From SZUA-309 sp965232595 (GTDB lineage Bacteria > Pseudomonadota > Gammaproteobacteria > Pseudomonadales > Azotimanducaceae), in assembly GCA_965232595.1 (NCBI GenBank), contig OZ246983.1, forward strand, positions 4,588,001 to 4,652,000: a stretch of DNA of 64,000 bases, given 5' to 3'. The notes under the pieces were generated by a model, which was not told where the DNA came from, searched no databases, and saw only the letters and a program-made list of their open reading frames with translations. The translations under genes were made by a program, and so were the position numbers. Positions 16,776 through 26,003 of this stretch are shown piece by piece (position 1 is the stretch's first letter; the number at the start of each line of letters is the position of its first letter).

Positions 16776-17246
16776 TCATCTGGTTCGTCGCGCATCGAAG
16801 AATCGGCTCAGCCTGCTCGCGCACTCCTCGGCCAGCACACCTTCAACAAACGCCAGCCGGTGGTTGAGACCTTCGAGGAGGCGTCCGTTGTCACCCCTGC
16901 TGACCAGCGCGCCACCCTTGGGCTCACGGGCGCCGAACACGACCTCCGCGACCCGGGCGTGGATCAGGGCGCCGGCGCACATGGTGCAGGGCTCGACGGT
17001 GACGTACAGCCTGGTGCCGTTCAGCCGGTAGTTGCCGAGGCGTTGCCCGGCTTCCCGCAGCACGTTGATCTCCGCGTGCGCGGTCGGGTCGTTGCTGGCG
17101 ATCGGGTTGTTGAAGCCTCTTGCCAGCTCGCCATCCGGACCGACCAGCACCGCACCAACCGGCACCTCGCCGAGCTGCTCCGCTTCATCGGCCATCTTCA
17201 GCGCTTCGCGCATCCAGTGCTCGTGGTCAGGACCTGGCTGCGTCAT
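16776..17246 (-). CDS. tadA: tRNA-specific adenosine deaminase TadA
   Basis: TadA deaminates A34 to inosine in tRNA-Arg(ACG). The protein of 156 residues carries the zinc-dependent deaminase motifs PTAHAEINVLREAG (His and catalytic Glu) and PCTMCAGALIHARV (two Cys). The ATG at 17246 overlaps the guaA stop by ATGA; a GTG two codons earlier is less likely. It lies between guaA and purL in the same direction, as in Pseudomonas. Confidence 0.95.
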   Translation of the reverse strand: MTQPGPDHEHWMREALKMADEAEQLGEVPVGAVLVGPDGELARGFNNPIASNDPTAHAEINVLREAGQRLGNYRLNGTRLYVTVEPCTMCAGALIHARVAEVVFGAREPKGGALVSRGDNGRLLEGLNHRLAFVEGVLAEECASRLSRFFDARRTR

Positions 17247-18814
17247 TCCCACTCGATGGTTGCGGGCGGCTTGCTCGACACGTCGTAGACCACCCGGGAG
17301 ACGCCGCTGATCTCGTTGATGATCCGGTTCGATACTTTCTCGATGAACTCATAAGGCAGGTGCGCCCAGCGAGCGGTCATGAAGTCGATGGTCTCTACCG
17401 CCCGCAGCGCGATGACGTCGGCATAACGTCGGGCATCACCCACCACGCCGACCGACTTAACCGGCAGGTAGACGGCAAAAGCCTGGCTGACGCTATCGTA
17501 AAGGTCGGCGGCCCGGAGCTCCTCGATGAAGATGGCATCCGCCTCGCGCAGCACGTCCGCCTTGGCTTTGCTCACCTCGCCGAGAATGCGAACGCCGAGG
17601 CCAGGACCGGGAAACGGATGCCGGAAGATGAGCGATTTTGGCAGGCCCAGGTGCAGGCCGATGTTGCGCACCTCGTCTTTGAACAGCTCTCTGAGCGGCT
17701 CGACCAGCTTCAGGTGCATGCGCTCAGGCAGCCCGCCGACGTTGTGGTGCGATTTGATCACGTGCGCCTTGCCGTGCTTGCTGGCCGCCGACTCGATCAC
17801 GTCCGGGTAAATGGTGCCTTGAGCCAGCCAGGCCACGTCTTCGATCCGGTGCGCCTCACGATCGAAGACATCGATGAAGGTAATGCCGATGGCCTTCCGC
17901 TTTGCTTCCGGCTCTTCGATGCCGGCGAGCTTGTCGAGAAACTCGTCTTCAGCCGCAACGGTGACCAGATTCAGGCTCAGCGCGTTGGAGGGCGCAAACG
18001 CGGCTTCGACTTCCTCCCGCTCGTTTTTCCGCAGCAGGCCGTTATCCACGAACACGCAGGTCAGCTGATCGCCGATGGCGCGGGACAGCAGCGCGGCGAC
18101 CACGCTCGAGTCCACACCGCCGGACAGGCCGAGCACCACTTTGTCGGTGCCCACGGTTTCCCGCACCTGCGCTATGGCGTCCTCGACGATGTTGGCCGCG
18201 GTCCACAATCCTTCACAGCCGCAGATCTCCCGGGCGAAGTGGCCGAGAATTTCCGATCCCTGCTGGGTGTGGGTCACCTCGGGGTGGAACTGCACGCCGT
18301 AGAGGCGCTTTTCCGCCCACTCCATGGCGGCGATCGGCGCAGACTCGGTGGCAGCGACCAGGGAGAATTGCGGCGGCAGGGTCACCACCTTGTCACCGTG
18401 GCTCATCCAGACCGGCAGCTCACCGCCGGCGCCGCCGTTCACCGGTGCCAGAAAGCTCTCCGCCTCCAGCACCTCGACCACGGCGTGGCCGAACTCGTGC
18501 ACATCCGAACCCTGCACCTTGCCGCCAAGCTGCTCCGCCATGGCCTGCATGCCATAGCAGATGCCGAGCACCGGCACGTCCAGCTCGAACACCGCGTCCG
18601 GAATGCGCGGCGTGTCCTCCAGCGTCACCGTCTCCGGACCGCCGGAGAGAATCACGCCGCGAGGGGCAAACTCGCTGATGAACTCGGCGGGCGCGTCGTA
18701 GGGATGGATCTCGCAGTAGACGCCGGACTCCCGGACCCGTCGGGCGATGAGCTGAGTGTATTGAGAACCAAAGTCGACGATCAGCAGGCGCTGATCGTGA
18801 ATATTCGATGCCAT
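17243..18814 (-). CDS. guaA: GMP synthase (glutamine-hydrolysing)
   Basis: GuaA aminates XMP to GMP. The 523-residue protein has the class I amidotransferase domain first (DFGSQYTQLIARRVRE; nucleophile Cys in GICYGMQ near residue 85; QFHPEVTHT near 176), then the ATP pyrophosphatase P-loop LGLSGGVDSSVVA near residue 228, and the C-terminal dimerisation domain ending KPPATIEWE. It is downstream of guaB with a 16-base gap, the usual guaBA operon. Confidence 0.97.
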   Translation of the reverse strand: MASNIHDQRLLIVDFGSQYTQLIARRVRESGVYCEIHPYDAPAEFISEFAPRGVILSGGPETVTLEDTPRIPDAVFELDVPVLGICYGMQAMAEQLGGKVQGSDVHEFGHAVVEVLEAESFLAPVNGGAGGELPVWMSHGDKVVTLPPQFSLVAATESAPIAAMEWAEKRLYGVQFHPEVTHTQQGSEILGHFAREICGCEGLWTAANIVEDAIAQVRETVGTDKVVLGLSGGVDSSVVAALLSRAIGDQLTCVFVDNGLLRKNEREEVEAAFAPSNALSLNLVTVAAEDEFLDKLAGIEEPEAKRKAIGITFIDVFDREAHRIEDVAWLAQGTIYPDVIESAASKHGKAHVIKSHHNVGGLPERMHLKLVEPLRELFKDEVRNIGLHLGLPKSLIFRHPFPGPGLGVRILGEVSKAKADVLREADAIFIEELRAADLYDSVSQAFAVYLPVKSVGVVGDARRYADVIALRAVETIDFMTARWAHLPYEFIEKVSNRIINEISGVSRVVYDVSSKPPATIEWE

Positions 18815-18830
18815 CGATTGCGGGATCCTG

Positions 18831-20300
18831 TCAGCTCAGCGGGTAGTTCGGGGCTTCTTTGGTGATGGACACATCGTGCACGTGTGACTCCGACATGCTG
18901 GCGGCGCTGACCCGGACGAACTGGGATTTGGTCCTCAGCTCCTCCACGTCCTCGCAGCCGGTGTAACCCATGGAGGCACGCAGCCCGCCCATGAGCTGAT
19001 GCACGATCGGGCCGACCGGGCCGCGGTAAGCCACCCGGCCTTCCACGCCCTCCGGCACCAGCTTCCGGTGATCGCCTTCCGCTTCCTGGAAGTAACGATC
19101 CGAAGAACCATGCGATTCCGACATGGCGCCGAGCGAGCCCATGCCACGGTAAGACTTGTAGGTGCGTCCCTGGTAGAGCTCCACCTCGCCCGGCGCTTCG
19201 TCCGTACCGGCCAGCAGGCTGCCGAGCATGACCACGTTGGCGCCGGCGGAAATCGCCTTGGCGATGTCGCCGGAGTAGCGCACGCCACCATCGGCGATCA
19301 CCGGCACATCTTCCTTGGCGGCCACCTCAGCCGCGGAAGACACCGCGGTGATCTGCGGCACGCCGATGCCCGTAACCACTCGGGTAGTGCAGATGGAGCC
19401 GGGGCCGATCCCCACCTTCACCGCATCAACCCCTGCCGAGAGCAGCGCTCTGGCGCCGTCCGCAGTGGCGACGTTGCCACCGATCACGTTCATGTTCGGG
19501 TAGCGCTGCTTGATCCAGCTGATCCGATCGAGCACCTTCTGGCTGTGGCCGTGGGCCGTGTCGACCACCAGCACGTCCACGCCGGCTTCGACCAGCGCCG
19601 CTACCCGATCATCGGTATCCGGGCTGGTGCCGACGCTGGCGCCGACCCGCAGCTGGCCGTGACCGTCCTTACAGGAGATGGGATAGGCCTGGGCCTTGGT
19701 GATGTCCTTGACCGTCACCATGCCCCGCAGCTCGAACTTGTCGTTGACCAGCAGCACCTTCTCGATCCGGTGCTCGTGCAGGAGGCTGGTGATGACCTCG
19801 AAGTCCGCGTCTTCGTCCGCCGTCACCAGCTGCTCTTTCGGCGTCATCACGTCGCGAACCAGCGCGTCCATCCGCCGCTCGAAGCGCACATCCCGCCCGG
19901 TGACGATGCCGACCAGGGCGTTGCCCTCGACTACCGGCACGCCGGATATCTTGTGCTCCAGGGTCAGCTCGATCAGCTTGGCGACCGTCTCGTCCGGACG
20001 GATGGTGATCGGATCGCGGATGATGCCGCTCTCGTGCTTCTTCACCGCCCTGACTTCGCGAGCCTGAGCTTCGATGGACATGTTCTTGTGGACGATCCCG
20101 ATCCCACCTTCCTGGGCCAGGGCAATGGCCAGGCGCGCCTCGGTGACCGTATCCATGGCAGAGGACATCACGGGGATGTTCAGACGGATATCTTTGGTCA
20201 GCCGGGTCCCGAGCGAGACTTCTGAGGGCAGAACGTTGGAATAGGCGGGGAGAAGGAGAACGTCGTCGAAAGTGAGCGCGTCATCTGCGATACGCAACAT
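18831..20300 (-). CDS. guaB: IMP dehydrogenase
   Basis: GuaB oxidises IMP to XMP with NAD+, the branch point to GMP. The 489-residue protein has the TIM barrel interrupted by two CBS motifs (residues about 95-205: DPITIRPDETVAKLIEL; VMTPKEQLVTADEDAD). The catalytic loop GPGSICTTRVVTGIG places the active Cys near residue 304, and the mobile flap region YFQEAEGDHRKLVPEGVEGR follows. It is the first gene of guaBA and has its own promoter. Confidence 0.97.
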   Translation of the reverse strand: MLRIADDALTFDDVLLLPAYSNVLPSEVSLGTRLTKDIRLNIPVMSSAMDTVTEARLAIALAQEGGIGIVHKNMSIEAQAREVRAVKKHESGIIRDPITIRPDETVAKLIELTLEHKISGVPVVEGNALVGIVTGRDVRFERRMDALVRDVMTPKEQLVTADEDADFEVITSLLHEHRIEKVLLVNDKFELRGMVTVKDITKAQAYPISCKDGHGQLRVGASVGTSPDTDDRVAALVEAGVDVLVVDTAHGHSQKVLDRISWIKQRYPNMNVIGGNVATADGARALLSAGVDAVKVGIGPGSICTTRVVTGIGVPQITAVSSAAEVAAKEDVPVIADGGVRYSGDIAKAISAGANVVMLGSLLAGTDEAPGEVELYQGRTYKSYRGMGSLGAMSESHGSSDRYFQEAEGDHRKLVPEGVEGRVAYRGPVGPIVHQLMGGLRASMGYTGCEDVEELRTKSQFVRVSAASMSESHVHDVSITKEAPNYPLS

Positions 20301-20321
20301 TTGGGACTCCGCAAAACCGGC

Positions 20322-20351
20322 ATTCTACCGATGCACCCCCATCTCATGCAA
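20322..20351 (-). promoter_or_regulatory. Sigma-70 promoter of guaBA
   Basis: On the minus strand TTGCAT (20351-20346) is followed after 18 bases by TAGAAT (20327-20322). Transcription would start near 20315, about 15 bases before the guaB ATG. The divergent xseA gene starts about 80 bases away. Confidence 0.55.
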
Positions 20352-20428
20352 ACCGAACCTGCAAATCCCGGCCGAATCTCGCTGCAGATCCTGCAGGAGA
20401 ACACCTGAACTCGGGTAATATCCGCTGC

Positions 20429-21829
20429 ATGAGCGCCATCCTTCCCCCAGAGACCGTGCTGAGCGTCAGCCAGTTGGCCCGACAGGCCAGAATTCTCATC
20501 GAGGAGCACCTAGGCGCCGTCAGCGTCGAAGGCGAGATCTCCAACTTCCGGCGCCCCGGGTCCGGGCACTGGTACTTCACCCTGAAAGATCAGGGCGCGC
20601 AGATCCGCTGCGCCATGTTCGCGGGCCGCAACCGGGCGGTTCGACTGCCGGTGCAGGACGGTCTGCAGGTTCGGGTGAGCGGTCGGGTCAGCCTGTACGA
20701 GCCGCGCGGTGATTTTCAGCTCATCGCCGACCGCCTGGAAGCGGCCGGCGAAGGGGCGCTGCGGGCTGCGTTCGATGCCCTGAAGGAGAGGCTCAGCGCC
20801 GAGGGACTGTTCGACGAGGCGCGCAAACGCCCTCTTCCCGAACATCCGCAACACCTGACCATCATCTCCAGCGCTTCCGGCGCTGCCCTGAGCGACGTGC
20901 TGCACGTGGTGGAACGACGCTTTCCGGGCCTGGCGGTGACCTTGATACCCAGCGCCGTCCAGGGCGACGGCGCCGAGGCGCAGCTGATCAGGGCGCTCGA
21001 GCGGGCCGGCGAGATGAGCACGGACGTGGTGCTGCTCACCCGCGGCGGTGGCTCTCTGGAGGATCTCTGGTCGTTCAACCTCGAGCCGGTGGCCCGAGCG
21101 GTTGCCGCCTGTCCGCATCCGGTTGTTTCGGCGATTGGCCACCAGACGGACTTCGCCATCACCGACTTCGTCGCCGATGTCCGGGCGCCAACCCCGTCAG
21201 CCGCCGCGGAGCTGATCACGCCGACCCGGACCGACCTGCTGGCGGAGCTCAACGGCCTGAAGTCCCGACTGAGCCGGGCGGTCGGCCAGGAGGTTCGCTA
21301 CTCGGCTCAGGTGGTCAGCGCCCTGGCAGCCCGGCTGCAGGATCCGGCCACTCAGATCGCCCAGAAGATGATCCAGATCGATGAGCTGGAGCAGCGCCTG
21401 GTACGCAGCCAGGCAAACGCGGCTGCGGCACGATGGGCGAAACTGGCCAGCGCCCGTCGGACCCTGGGCCTGCTGGCGCCAGCGCGACAGATCGCCGAGC
21501 ATGAGCGCACCCTTGCCGCCCTGGGTAATCGGCTGCTCGGCGGCCAGCAGCATCAGCTGCAGGCCCGGCAGCGCGCCCTGGCCGGCACCGCCCGGGCGCT
21601 GACCGCCGTCAGCCCGCTGAATACGCTCAGCCGCGGCTACGCGGTGCTGGCTCAGGAGACGGGCGCTGCCAAGGGCAGGCGCAGAACGCTGACGCGCGTG
21701 GCCGAGGCTGAAACCGGGAGCACGATCGAGGCGCTGCTGGCTGATGGCAGCCTGAAGCTCACCGTGACGGGCGTGGATACAACGCCTCCGCTCGCCGCAC
21801 CGGATCTGGACGAACCACTCGAACCATAG
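20429..21829 (+). CDS. xseA: Exodeoxyribonuclease VII large subunit
   Basis: The 466-residue protein starts with LSVSQLARQARILIEEHLGAV, followed by an OB-fold (VSVEGEISNFRRPGSGHWYF, with the conserved GHWYF segment). The catalytic region includes ISSASGAALSDVLHVVERR and VLLTRGGGSLEDLWSFNLE, and a long helical C-terminal region follows (about residues 270-400). With XseB it degrades single-stranded DNA. xseB is not in the window. It is divergent from guaB. Confidence 0.95.
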   Translation: MSAILPPETVLSVSQLARQARILIEEHLGAVSVEGEISNFRRPGSGHWYFTLKDQGAQIRCAMFAGRNRAVRLPVQDGLQVRVSGRVSLYEPRGDFQLIADRLEAAGEGALRAAFDALKERLSAEGLFDEARKRPLPEHPQHLTIISSASGAALSDVLHVVERRFPGLAVTLIPSAVQGDGAEAQLIRALERAGEMSTDVVLLTRGGGSLEDLWSFNLEPVARAVAACPHPVVSAIGHQTDFAITDFVADVRAPTPSAAAELITPTRTDLLAELNGLKSRLSRAVGQEVRYSAQVVSALAARLQDPATQIAQKMIQIDELEQRLVRSQANAAAARWAKLASARRTLGLLAPARQIAEHERTLAALGNRLLGGQQHQLQARQRALAGTARALTAVSPLNTLSRGYAVLAQETGAAKGRRRTLTRVAEAETGSTIEALLADGSLKLTVTGVDTTPPLAAPDLDEPLEP

Positions 21830-21841
21830 CTGGAGAACGAG

Positions 21842-22666
21842 ATGCTGAACCGGCTGCTGACAGCCTGCCTGTTACCACTGCTGACCCTGCTCGGCGGCGG
21901 CAGCCTGAACGCTGCCGAGAGCGTGCCGGGCGGGCTCTATCTGCACCCGCTGCCCGACGACGCGGTCAGCGTTCGTTATCGGGACCAGCCGGTGCTGATC
22001 TATCGGCAGGTTGCCATCGTCGGCATTCACCTGAACGCCGAGCCCGGCACCCACAAAATCCGAGTCGAGCGCGCTGATGGCAGCCACCAGTGGCGGCAGT
22101 TCAGCGTGGCCGGCAAGACCTACACCGAGCAGCACCTGACCATCGAAAACCCGCGCATGGTGAACCCGTTGCAGCAGGACCTGGCGCGGATCCGTGAGGA
22201 AAGCGCCCGGATGCGTGCGGAGTACGAGCGCTTCAGCGAGCAGCCGGGCTCGCCGCAACCGTTCATCCTGCCCGTGGACGGGCCGATGTCGAGCTCGTTC
22301 GGGCGCCGTCGGGTGCTGAACGGGCAACCGCGGGCGCCGCACAGCGGCCTGGACATCGCCGCCGTGGAGGGCACGCCGATCATCAGCCCGGCCGCCGGCG
22401 TCGTCACCCTGACCGGTGATTTCTACTTCAACGGCAACACCGTGTTCGTCGACCACGGTCAGGGCCTGATCAGCATGATGTGCCATTTGAGCAGTATCGA
22501 TGTGGCGGAAGGCCAACGGGTCGAACGGGGTGAGTTGCTGGGGCTGGTGGGGGCAACCGGTCGGGTCACCGGCGCGCACCTGCACTGGTCCGTCAGCATG
22601 AACGGCAATCGGGTCGATCCGGTGATGGTGATGCAGCTGTTCAGCGAGCAGGCGGCAGATCCCTGA
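21842..22666 (+). CDS. M23-family metallopeptidase, exported (peptidoglycan hydrolase-like)
   Basis: The 274-residue protein has a signal peptide (MLNRLLTACLLPLLTLLGGG, cleavage near NAA). The N-terminal region is a domain of unknown role. The C-terminal LytM domain begins with FGRRRVLNGQPRAPHSGLDIA, carries the zinc ligand motif HSGLD near residue 167 and HLHW near residue 247, and ends in VDPVMVMQLF. The zinc ligands are intact, so catalytic activity (cell-wall endopeptidase) is plausible. It follows xseA by 12 bases, as in Pseudomonas. Confidence 0.85.
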   Translation: MLNRLLTACLLPLLTLLGGGSLNAAESVPGGLYLHPLPDDAVSVRYRDQPVLIYRQVAIVGIHLNAEPGTHKIRVERADGSHQWRQFSVAGKTYTEQHLTIENPRMVNPLQQDLARIREESARMRAEYERFSEQPGSPQPFILPVDGPMSSSFGRRRVLNGQPRAPHSGLDIAAVEGTPIISPAAGVVTLTGDFYFNGNTVFVDHGQGLISMMCHLSSIDVAEGQRVERGELLGLVGATGRVTGAHLHWSVSMNGNRVDPVMVMQLFSEQAADP

Positions 22667-22695
22667 GGTCCGAACGCTGCCGCTGATCGAGCCGG

Positions 22696-24108
22696 CTACC
22701 TCTTGCGGTGGCGCATGACGCGCTTGCGCCGCTGCTGCTGGCGTCGGGTCAACTCGTTCTTCTTCCCGGCATAGGGATTGTCCGAGGTTTTGAACTCCAG
22801 AACGACCGGGTTGCCGATCAGGCGCAGCGCCTCCCGATAGCCGTTCTCCAGATAGCGGATGTAGCTCGCCGGCAGCGACTTGGTCTGGTTGCCGTGAATG
22901 ACGATCCGCGGCGGGTGCTCGCCTGCTTTGTGGGCGAAGCGCAGCTTGATCTGCCGGCCACGGACGGACGGCGGCGCGTGCGCCGCAACCATGTTGGTCA
23001 GCAGCCGGGTCAGCAAGGTGGTGCCGAAGTCGAACTGACCCGCCTCAAAGATCTCGGTTACGGCGTCCAGCAGGCCCCCGACCCCACTGCCGTGCAGGGC
23101 GGAGATGTGCGTGATCGGAATCCAGGGCGCGAAGGCAAGCTTGCGGTCGAGCGTGGTGTTGACCTGAGCTCTGGTATCACGGCTGAGCCCATCCCATTTG
23201 TTCACCGCCACCAGCACGCCGTTCCCCGACTCCGCGGCCACGCGCATGAGCTGCAGGTCCTGGTCGACGATGCCCTCGCTGCCGTCGAGCACAAGAATGA
23301 CCACGTGGGCTTCTTCCATCGCCTCCAGCGATTTGACCACGGAGAACTTCTCGGCGACGCCCTCGACTTTTCCTTTGCGCCGCACCCCGGCCGTGTCGAT
23401 CAGCACGTAGCGGCCGCCATCGCGTTCGAACGGGATGGCGATGGCGTCCCGGGTCGTCCCCGGCGCGTCGAAGACCACCTGCCGCTCCTCGCCGAGCAGC
23501 CGATTGGTCAGGGTGGACTTACCGACGTTCGGTCGGCCGATGATGGCAACCCGGATCCGGTCGTCCTCCGGGTCGGCCAGCTCAACGTCGCTCGCTTCGC
23601 GGTCTTCGAGATCCCAGCCCTGACCGGTGAGCCAGCGCCGCAGCTCACCCATGCCACGCCCGTGCGCCGCCGAGACGAAAGCGGCATGCTCGAAGCCGAG
23701 CGCGGCGAACTCCGCCAGCGCTTCACCTTCGTTGGCCCCATCCATCTTGTTCACCACCAGCAGGCAGGACTTGCCGAGGCGGCGGATCTTGTCGGCAATC
23801 TCCTCATCCAGCGAGGTCAGGCCGTCCCTGGCATCAACCAGGAAGAGCACCCCGTCCGCTTCGTCCAGCGCCTGATAGGCCTGCGCCTCGAGCGCGCTGG
23901 TGATGCCACCCGGGTCGCCGAGCAGACCGCCGGTATCAATCAGGGTGAAGTCGAGATCGTCGATGCTGGCTTTGCCGTAGCGCCGATCCCGGGTCAGCCC
24001 CGGGACGTCGGCCACCAGCGCATCGCGGCGCCGGGTCAGGCGATTGAACAGCGTCGATTTGCCCACGTTCGGCCGGCCAACCAGCGCCAGAATGGGCATT
24101 CGGTTCAT
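22696..24108 (-). CDS. der: Ribosome biogenesis GTPase Der (EngA)
   Basis: The 470-residue protein has two tandem GTPase domains: GRPNVGKSTLFNRLTRR near residue 10 with DTGG and NKMD, and GRPNVGKSTLTNRLLGE near residue 190 with DTAG and NKWD. A KH-like C-terminal domain follows (KLRFAHKAGEHPPRIVIHGN) and the tail is very basic (RRQQQRRKRVMRHRKR). It is required for 50S assembly. The gene starts 2 bases after the bamB stop. Confidence 0.97.
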   Translation of the reverse strand: MNRMPILALVGRPNVGKSTLFNRLTRRRDALVADVPGLTRDRRYGKASIDDLDFTLIDTGGLLGDPGGITSALEAQAYQALDEADGVLFLVDARDGLTSLDEEIADKIRRLGKSCLLVVNKMDGANEGEALAEFAALGFEHAAFVSAAHGRGMGELRRWLTGQGWDLEDREASDVELADPEDDRIRVAIIGRPNVGKSTLTNRLLGEERQVVFDAPGTTRDAIAIPFERDGGRYVLIDTAGVRRKGKVEGVAEKFSVVKSLEAMEEAHVVILVLDGSEGIVDQDLQLMRVAAESGNGVLVAVNKWDGLSRDTRAQVNTTLDRKLAFAPWIPITHISALHGSGVGGLLDAVTEIFEAGQFDFGTTLLTRLLTNMVAAHAPPSVRGRQIKLRFAHKAGEHPPRIVIHGNQTKSLPASYIRYLENGYREALRLIGNPVVLEFKTSDNPYAGKKNELTRRQQQRRKRVMRHRKR

Positions 24109-24110
24109 GA

Positions 24111-25346
24111 TCAGCGGACGGTGATTTCCAGCGCCTGCAGGCTTCCGGAGTTGCCGTAGGCGTAGAGCGTGCCGTCAGAGTAGATCATGCGGGAGCGCAC
24201 GCCTTTGCCGTCCAGCTTGCGCCGGCCCAGCAGGCGACCATCGCTCTGCGCGAGAATGTGGATGTAGCCTTCATCGTCCGTCACCGCCAGGTAGTTGCTG
24301 AAGGCGATGGGGCTCGACAGCTTGCGTCGGGCCAACGCGTCCTGGCGCCAGGACTCTTCAGCCGTGCGGGTGTCGACGGCGATGATGCTGTCGTCCTCGT
24401 CAACCACATAGAGTTGGCCGTAGCCGGCATCCAGATCCAGGAAGCTGGACATGGGCAACTCCCAGAGCGGGTTGCCGTCCTGTCGCCGAACGCCCCGCAG
24501 GTTGCCCTGATAGGCAACGGCGTAAACCATGGGCCCCGTCACCAGGGGTGTGGAGTCCACATCCACCATGCGCTCGAGCTCGGAGCGACCTTCCGGCAGC
24601 ATCACCAGATGGCTCCAGATCGGCTCGCCGTTTTCTGCCCGAACGGCCACCACCGCGCCGCTGGCAAATCCTGCGTAGACAACGCCGGCTTCGTACACGG
24701 GCGTCGCGGTGCCGCGCAAAGTCAGGATCGGCACCTGGTTGTCGATCTCCCAGAGCACGTCGCCGCTCTCGATCTCCAAAGCCATCAGGCTGCCATCGAT
24801 GGTCTGCACGAACACCAGCCCTTCGCCGGTGACCGCCGGGCTCAACACTTCGCCATCGACTTTCTGGCGCCAGGCAAAGCTGCCATCGCTTGCCGAGAGC
24901 GCGAGCAGCTCACCGTTGGTGGTGCCCACGAACACCTTGCCGCCACCGGCGCCAACACCGCCGCTGACGAACGAGGGGTCGGTGCGATCGAGCACATCGA
25001 AGCTGCTCAGAAAGCCGCCCCCTTCGGCGTCCAGCTGCACGCGCCAGGTCCGCTTGCCGGTGAACCGGTCATAGGCCTCGATCCGGCCATAGCCATCTGC
25101 GGCGTAGATCTGATCCGCAACGATCGCGGGTCGCATCCGCAGGTACTTGCGGCCGAGACCCTTGCCGATGCTCGCCTTCCAGAGCCGGTCGACGCGGATC
25201 TCAGGCTCGTACTTGGTTAGCTTGGCCGGCTTCAGCGCCTCGCTGTCTTTCTTCTTGTCCCCGTCCACCCAGGGCAGCCAGGAGAACCAGCTGCAGCCGG
25301 AGAGGAACAGCAGGCAGGCGCTGGCGAGGGCGAGATTACGCCTCAT
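24111..25346 (-). CDS. bamB: Outer-membrane assembly lipoprotein BamB
   Basis: The 411-residue lipoprotein has the signal MRRNLALASACLLFLSGC, with the lipobox Cys at residue 18. The rest is a PQQ-like beta-propeller with repeated blades (GRIEAYDRFTGKRTWRVQL, GELLALSASDGSFAWRQKV, SLMALEIESGDVLWEI). BamB supports BamA in inserting beta-barrel proteins. The start overlaps the end of the upstream yfgM-like gene by 11 bases. Confidence 0.94.
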   Translation of the reverse strand: MRRNLALASACLLFLSGCSWFSWLPWVDGDKKKDSEALKPAKLTKYEPEIRVDRLWKASIGKGLGRKYLRMRPAIVADQIYAADGYGRIEAYDRFTGKRTWRVQLDAEGGGFLSSFDVLDRTDPSFVSGGVGAGGGKVFVGTTNGELLALSASDGSFAWRQKVDGEVLSPAVTGEGLVFVQTIDGSLMALEIESGDVLWEIDNQVPILTLRGTATPVYEAGVVYAGFASGAVVAVRAENGEPIWSHLVMLPEGRSELERMVDVDSTPLVTGPMVYAVAYQGNLRGVRRQDGNPLWELPMSSFLDLDAGYGQLYVVDEDDSIIAVDTRTAEESWRQDALARRKLSSPIAFSNYLAVTDDEGYIHILAQSDGRLLGRRKLDGKGVRSRMIYSDGTLYAYGNSGSLQALEITVR

Positions 25347-25962
25347 TCGCGTCCGCCGTGTCGGCCACCTTGAGCTTCAGCAGCGGCCGGGTGGCCTGTT
25401 CGCCTGCCTCTTCGAGCGCCGCGCTGTAGGCTTCGTGCGCCAGCGCCCGCTCGCCCCGAACCATGTGGATATCACCCTTCAGCTCCTGAACGTAGGAGCG
25501 CAGGCCGATGCTCTTGACCTGGCCCAGCATCGTCAGCGCCGCGTCGGAACGATCGAGCTCCTGCTCGAGCCGGGCGATGCGAATGCGGATCACATCCGCG
25601 AGCTTGTCGTCATCGACCAGCGACAGCGCCTCGTTGAGCGCCGCCAGCGACGCTTCAGGGTTCTCGTTTTCAGCCTCGGCCCGGGCATCCCGGAGCAGGA
25701 CAAACACCCGATAAACGGAATCCGGGTGTTCGCTGGCCAGAGTTGCTTCGATGGTTTCCCGTTCGGTGCCTTGCGCCCGCAGGTAATCGACGTAAAGGTC
25801 AGAAGAGCTGGCCACCGCCGCAGCCTGACGCTCACCGTACCAGTTCCAGCCGATCACACCGGCAACGGAGATCACCACCGCGCCGACCAGCATCAGCCCG
25901 TTGTCTTCCCACCATTTCTTCAGCTTGTCGAGCTGCTCTTCGTCGGTCAGATAGTCTGACAC
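25336..25962 (-). CDS. yfgM: YfgM-family inner-membrane protein (SecYEG-associated)
   Basis: The 208-residue protein starts with a short cytosolic region (MSDYLTDEEQLDKLKKWWED). One transmembrane helix follows (GLMLVGAVVISVAGVIGWNW, residues about 23-42), then a periplasmic helical domain with TPR-like repeats. This matches YfgM, the ancillary SecYEG subunit that works with PpiD. Its position between hisS and bamB is conserved in gammaproteobacteria. Confidence 0.88.
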   Translation of the reverse strand: MSDYLTDEEQLDKLKKWWEDNGLMLVGAVVISVAGVIGWNWYGERQAAAVASSSDLYVDYLRAQGTERETIEATLASEHPDSVYRVFVLLRDARAEAENENPEASLAALNEALSLVDDDKLADVIRIRIARLEQELDRSDAALTMLGQVKSIGLRSYVQELKGDIHMVRGERALAHEAYSAALEEAGEQATRPLLKLKVADTADANEA

Positions 25963-26003
25963 CCGTACCTCCTGTTAAATGAATACCGCTGAAGCGTTCG
26001 TGT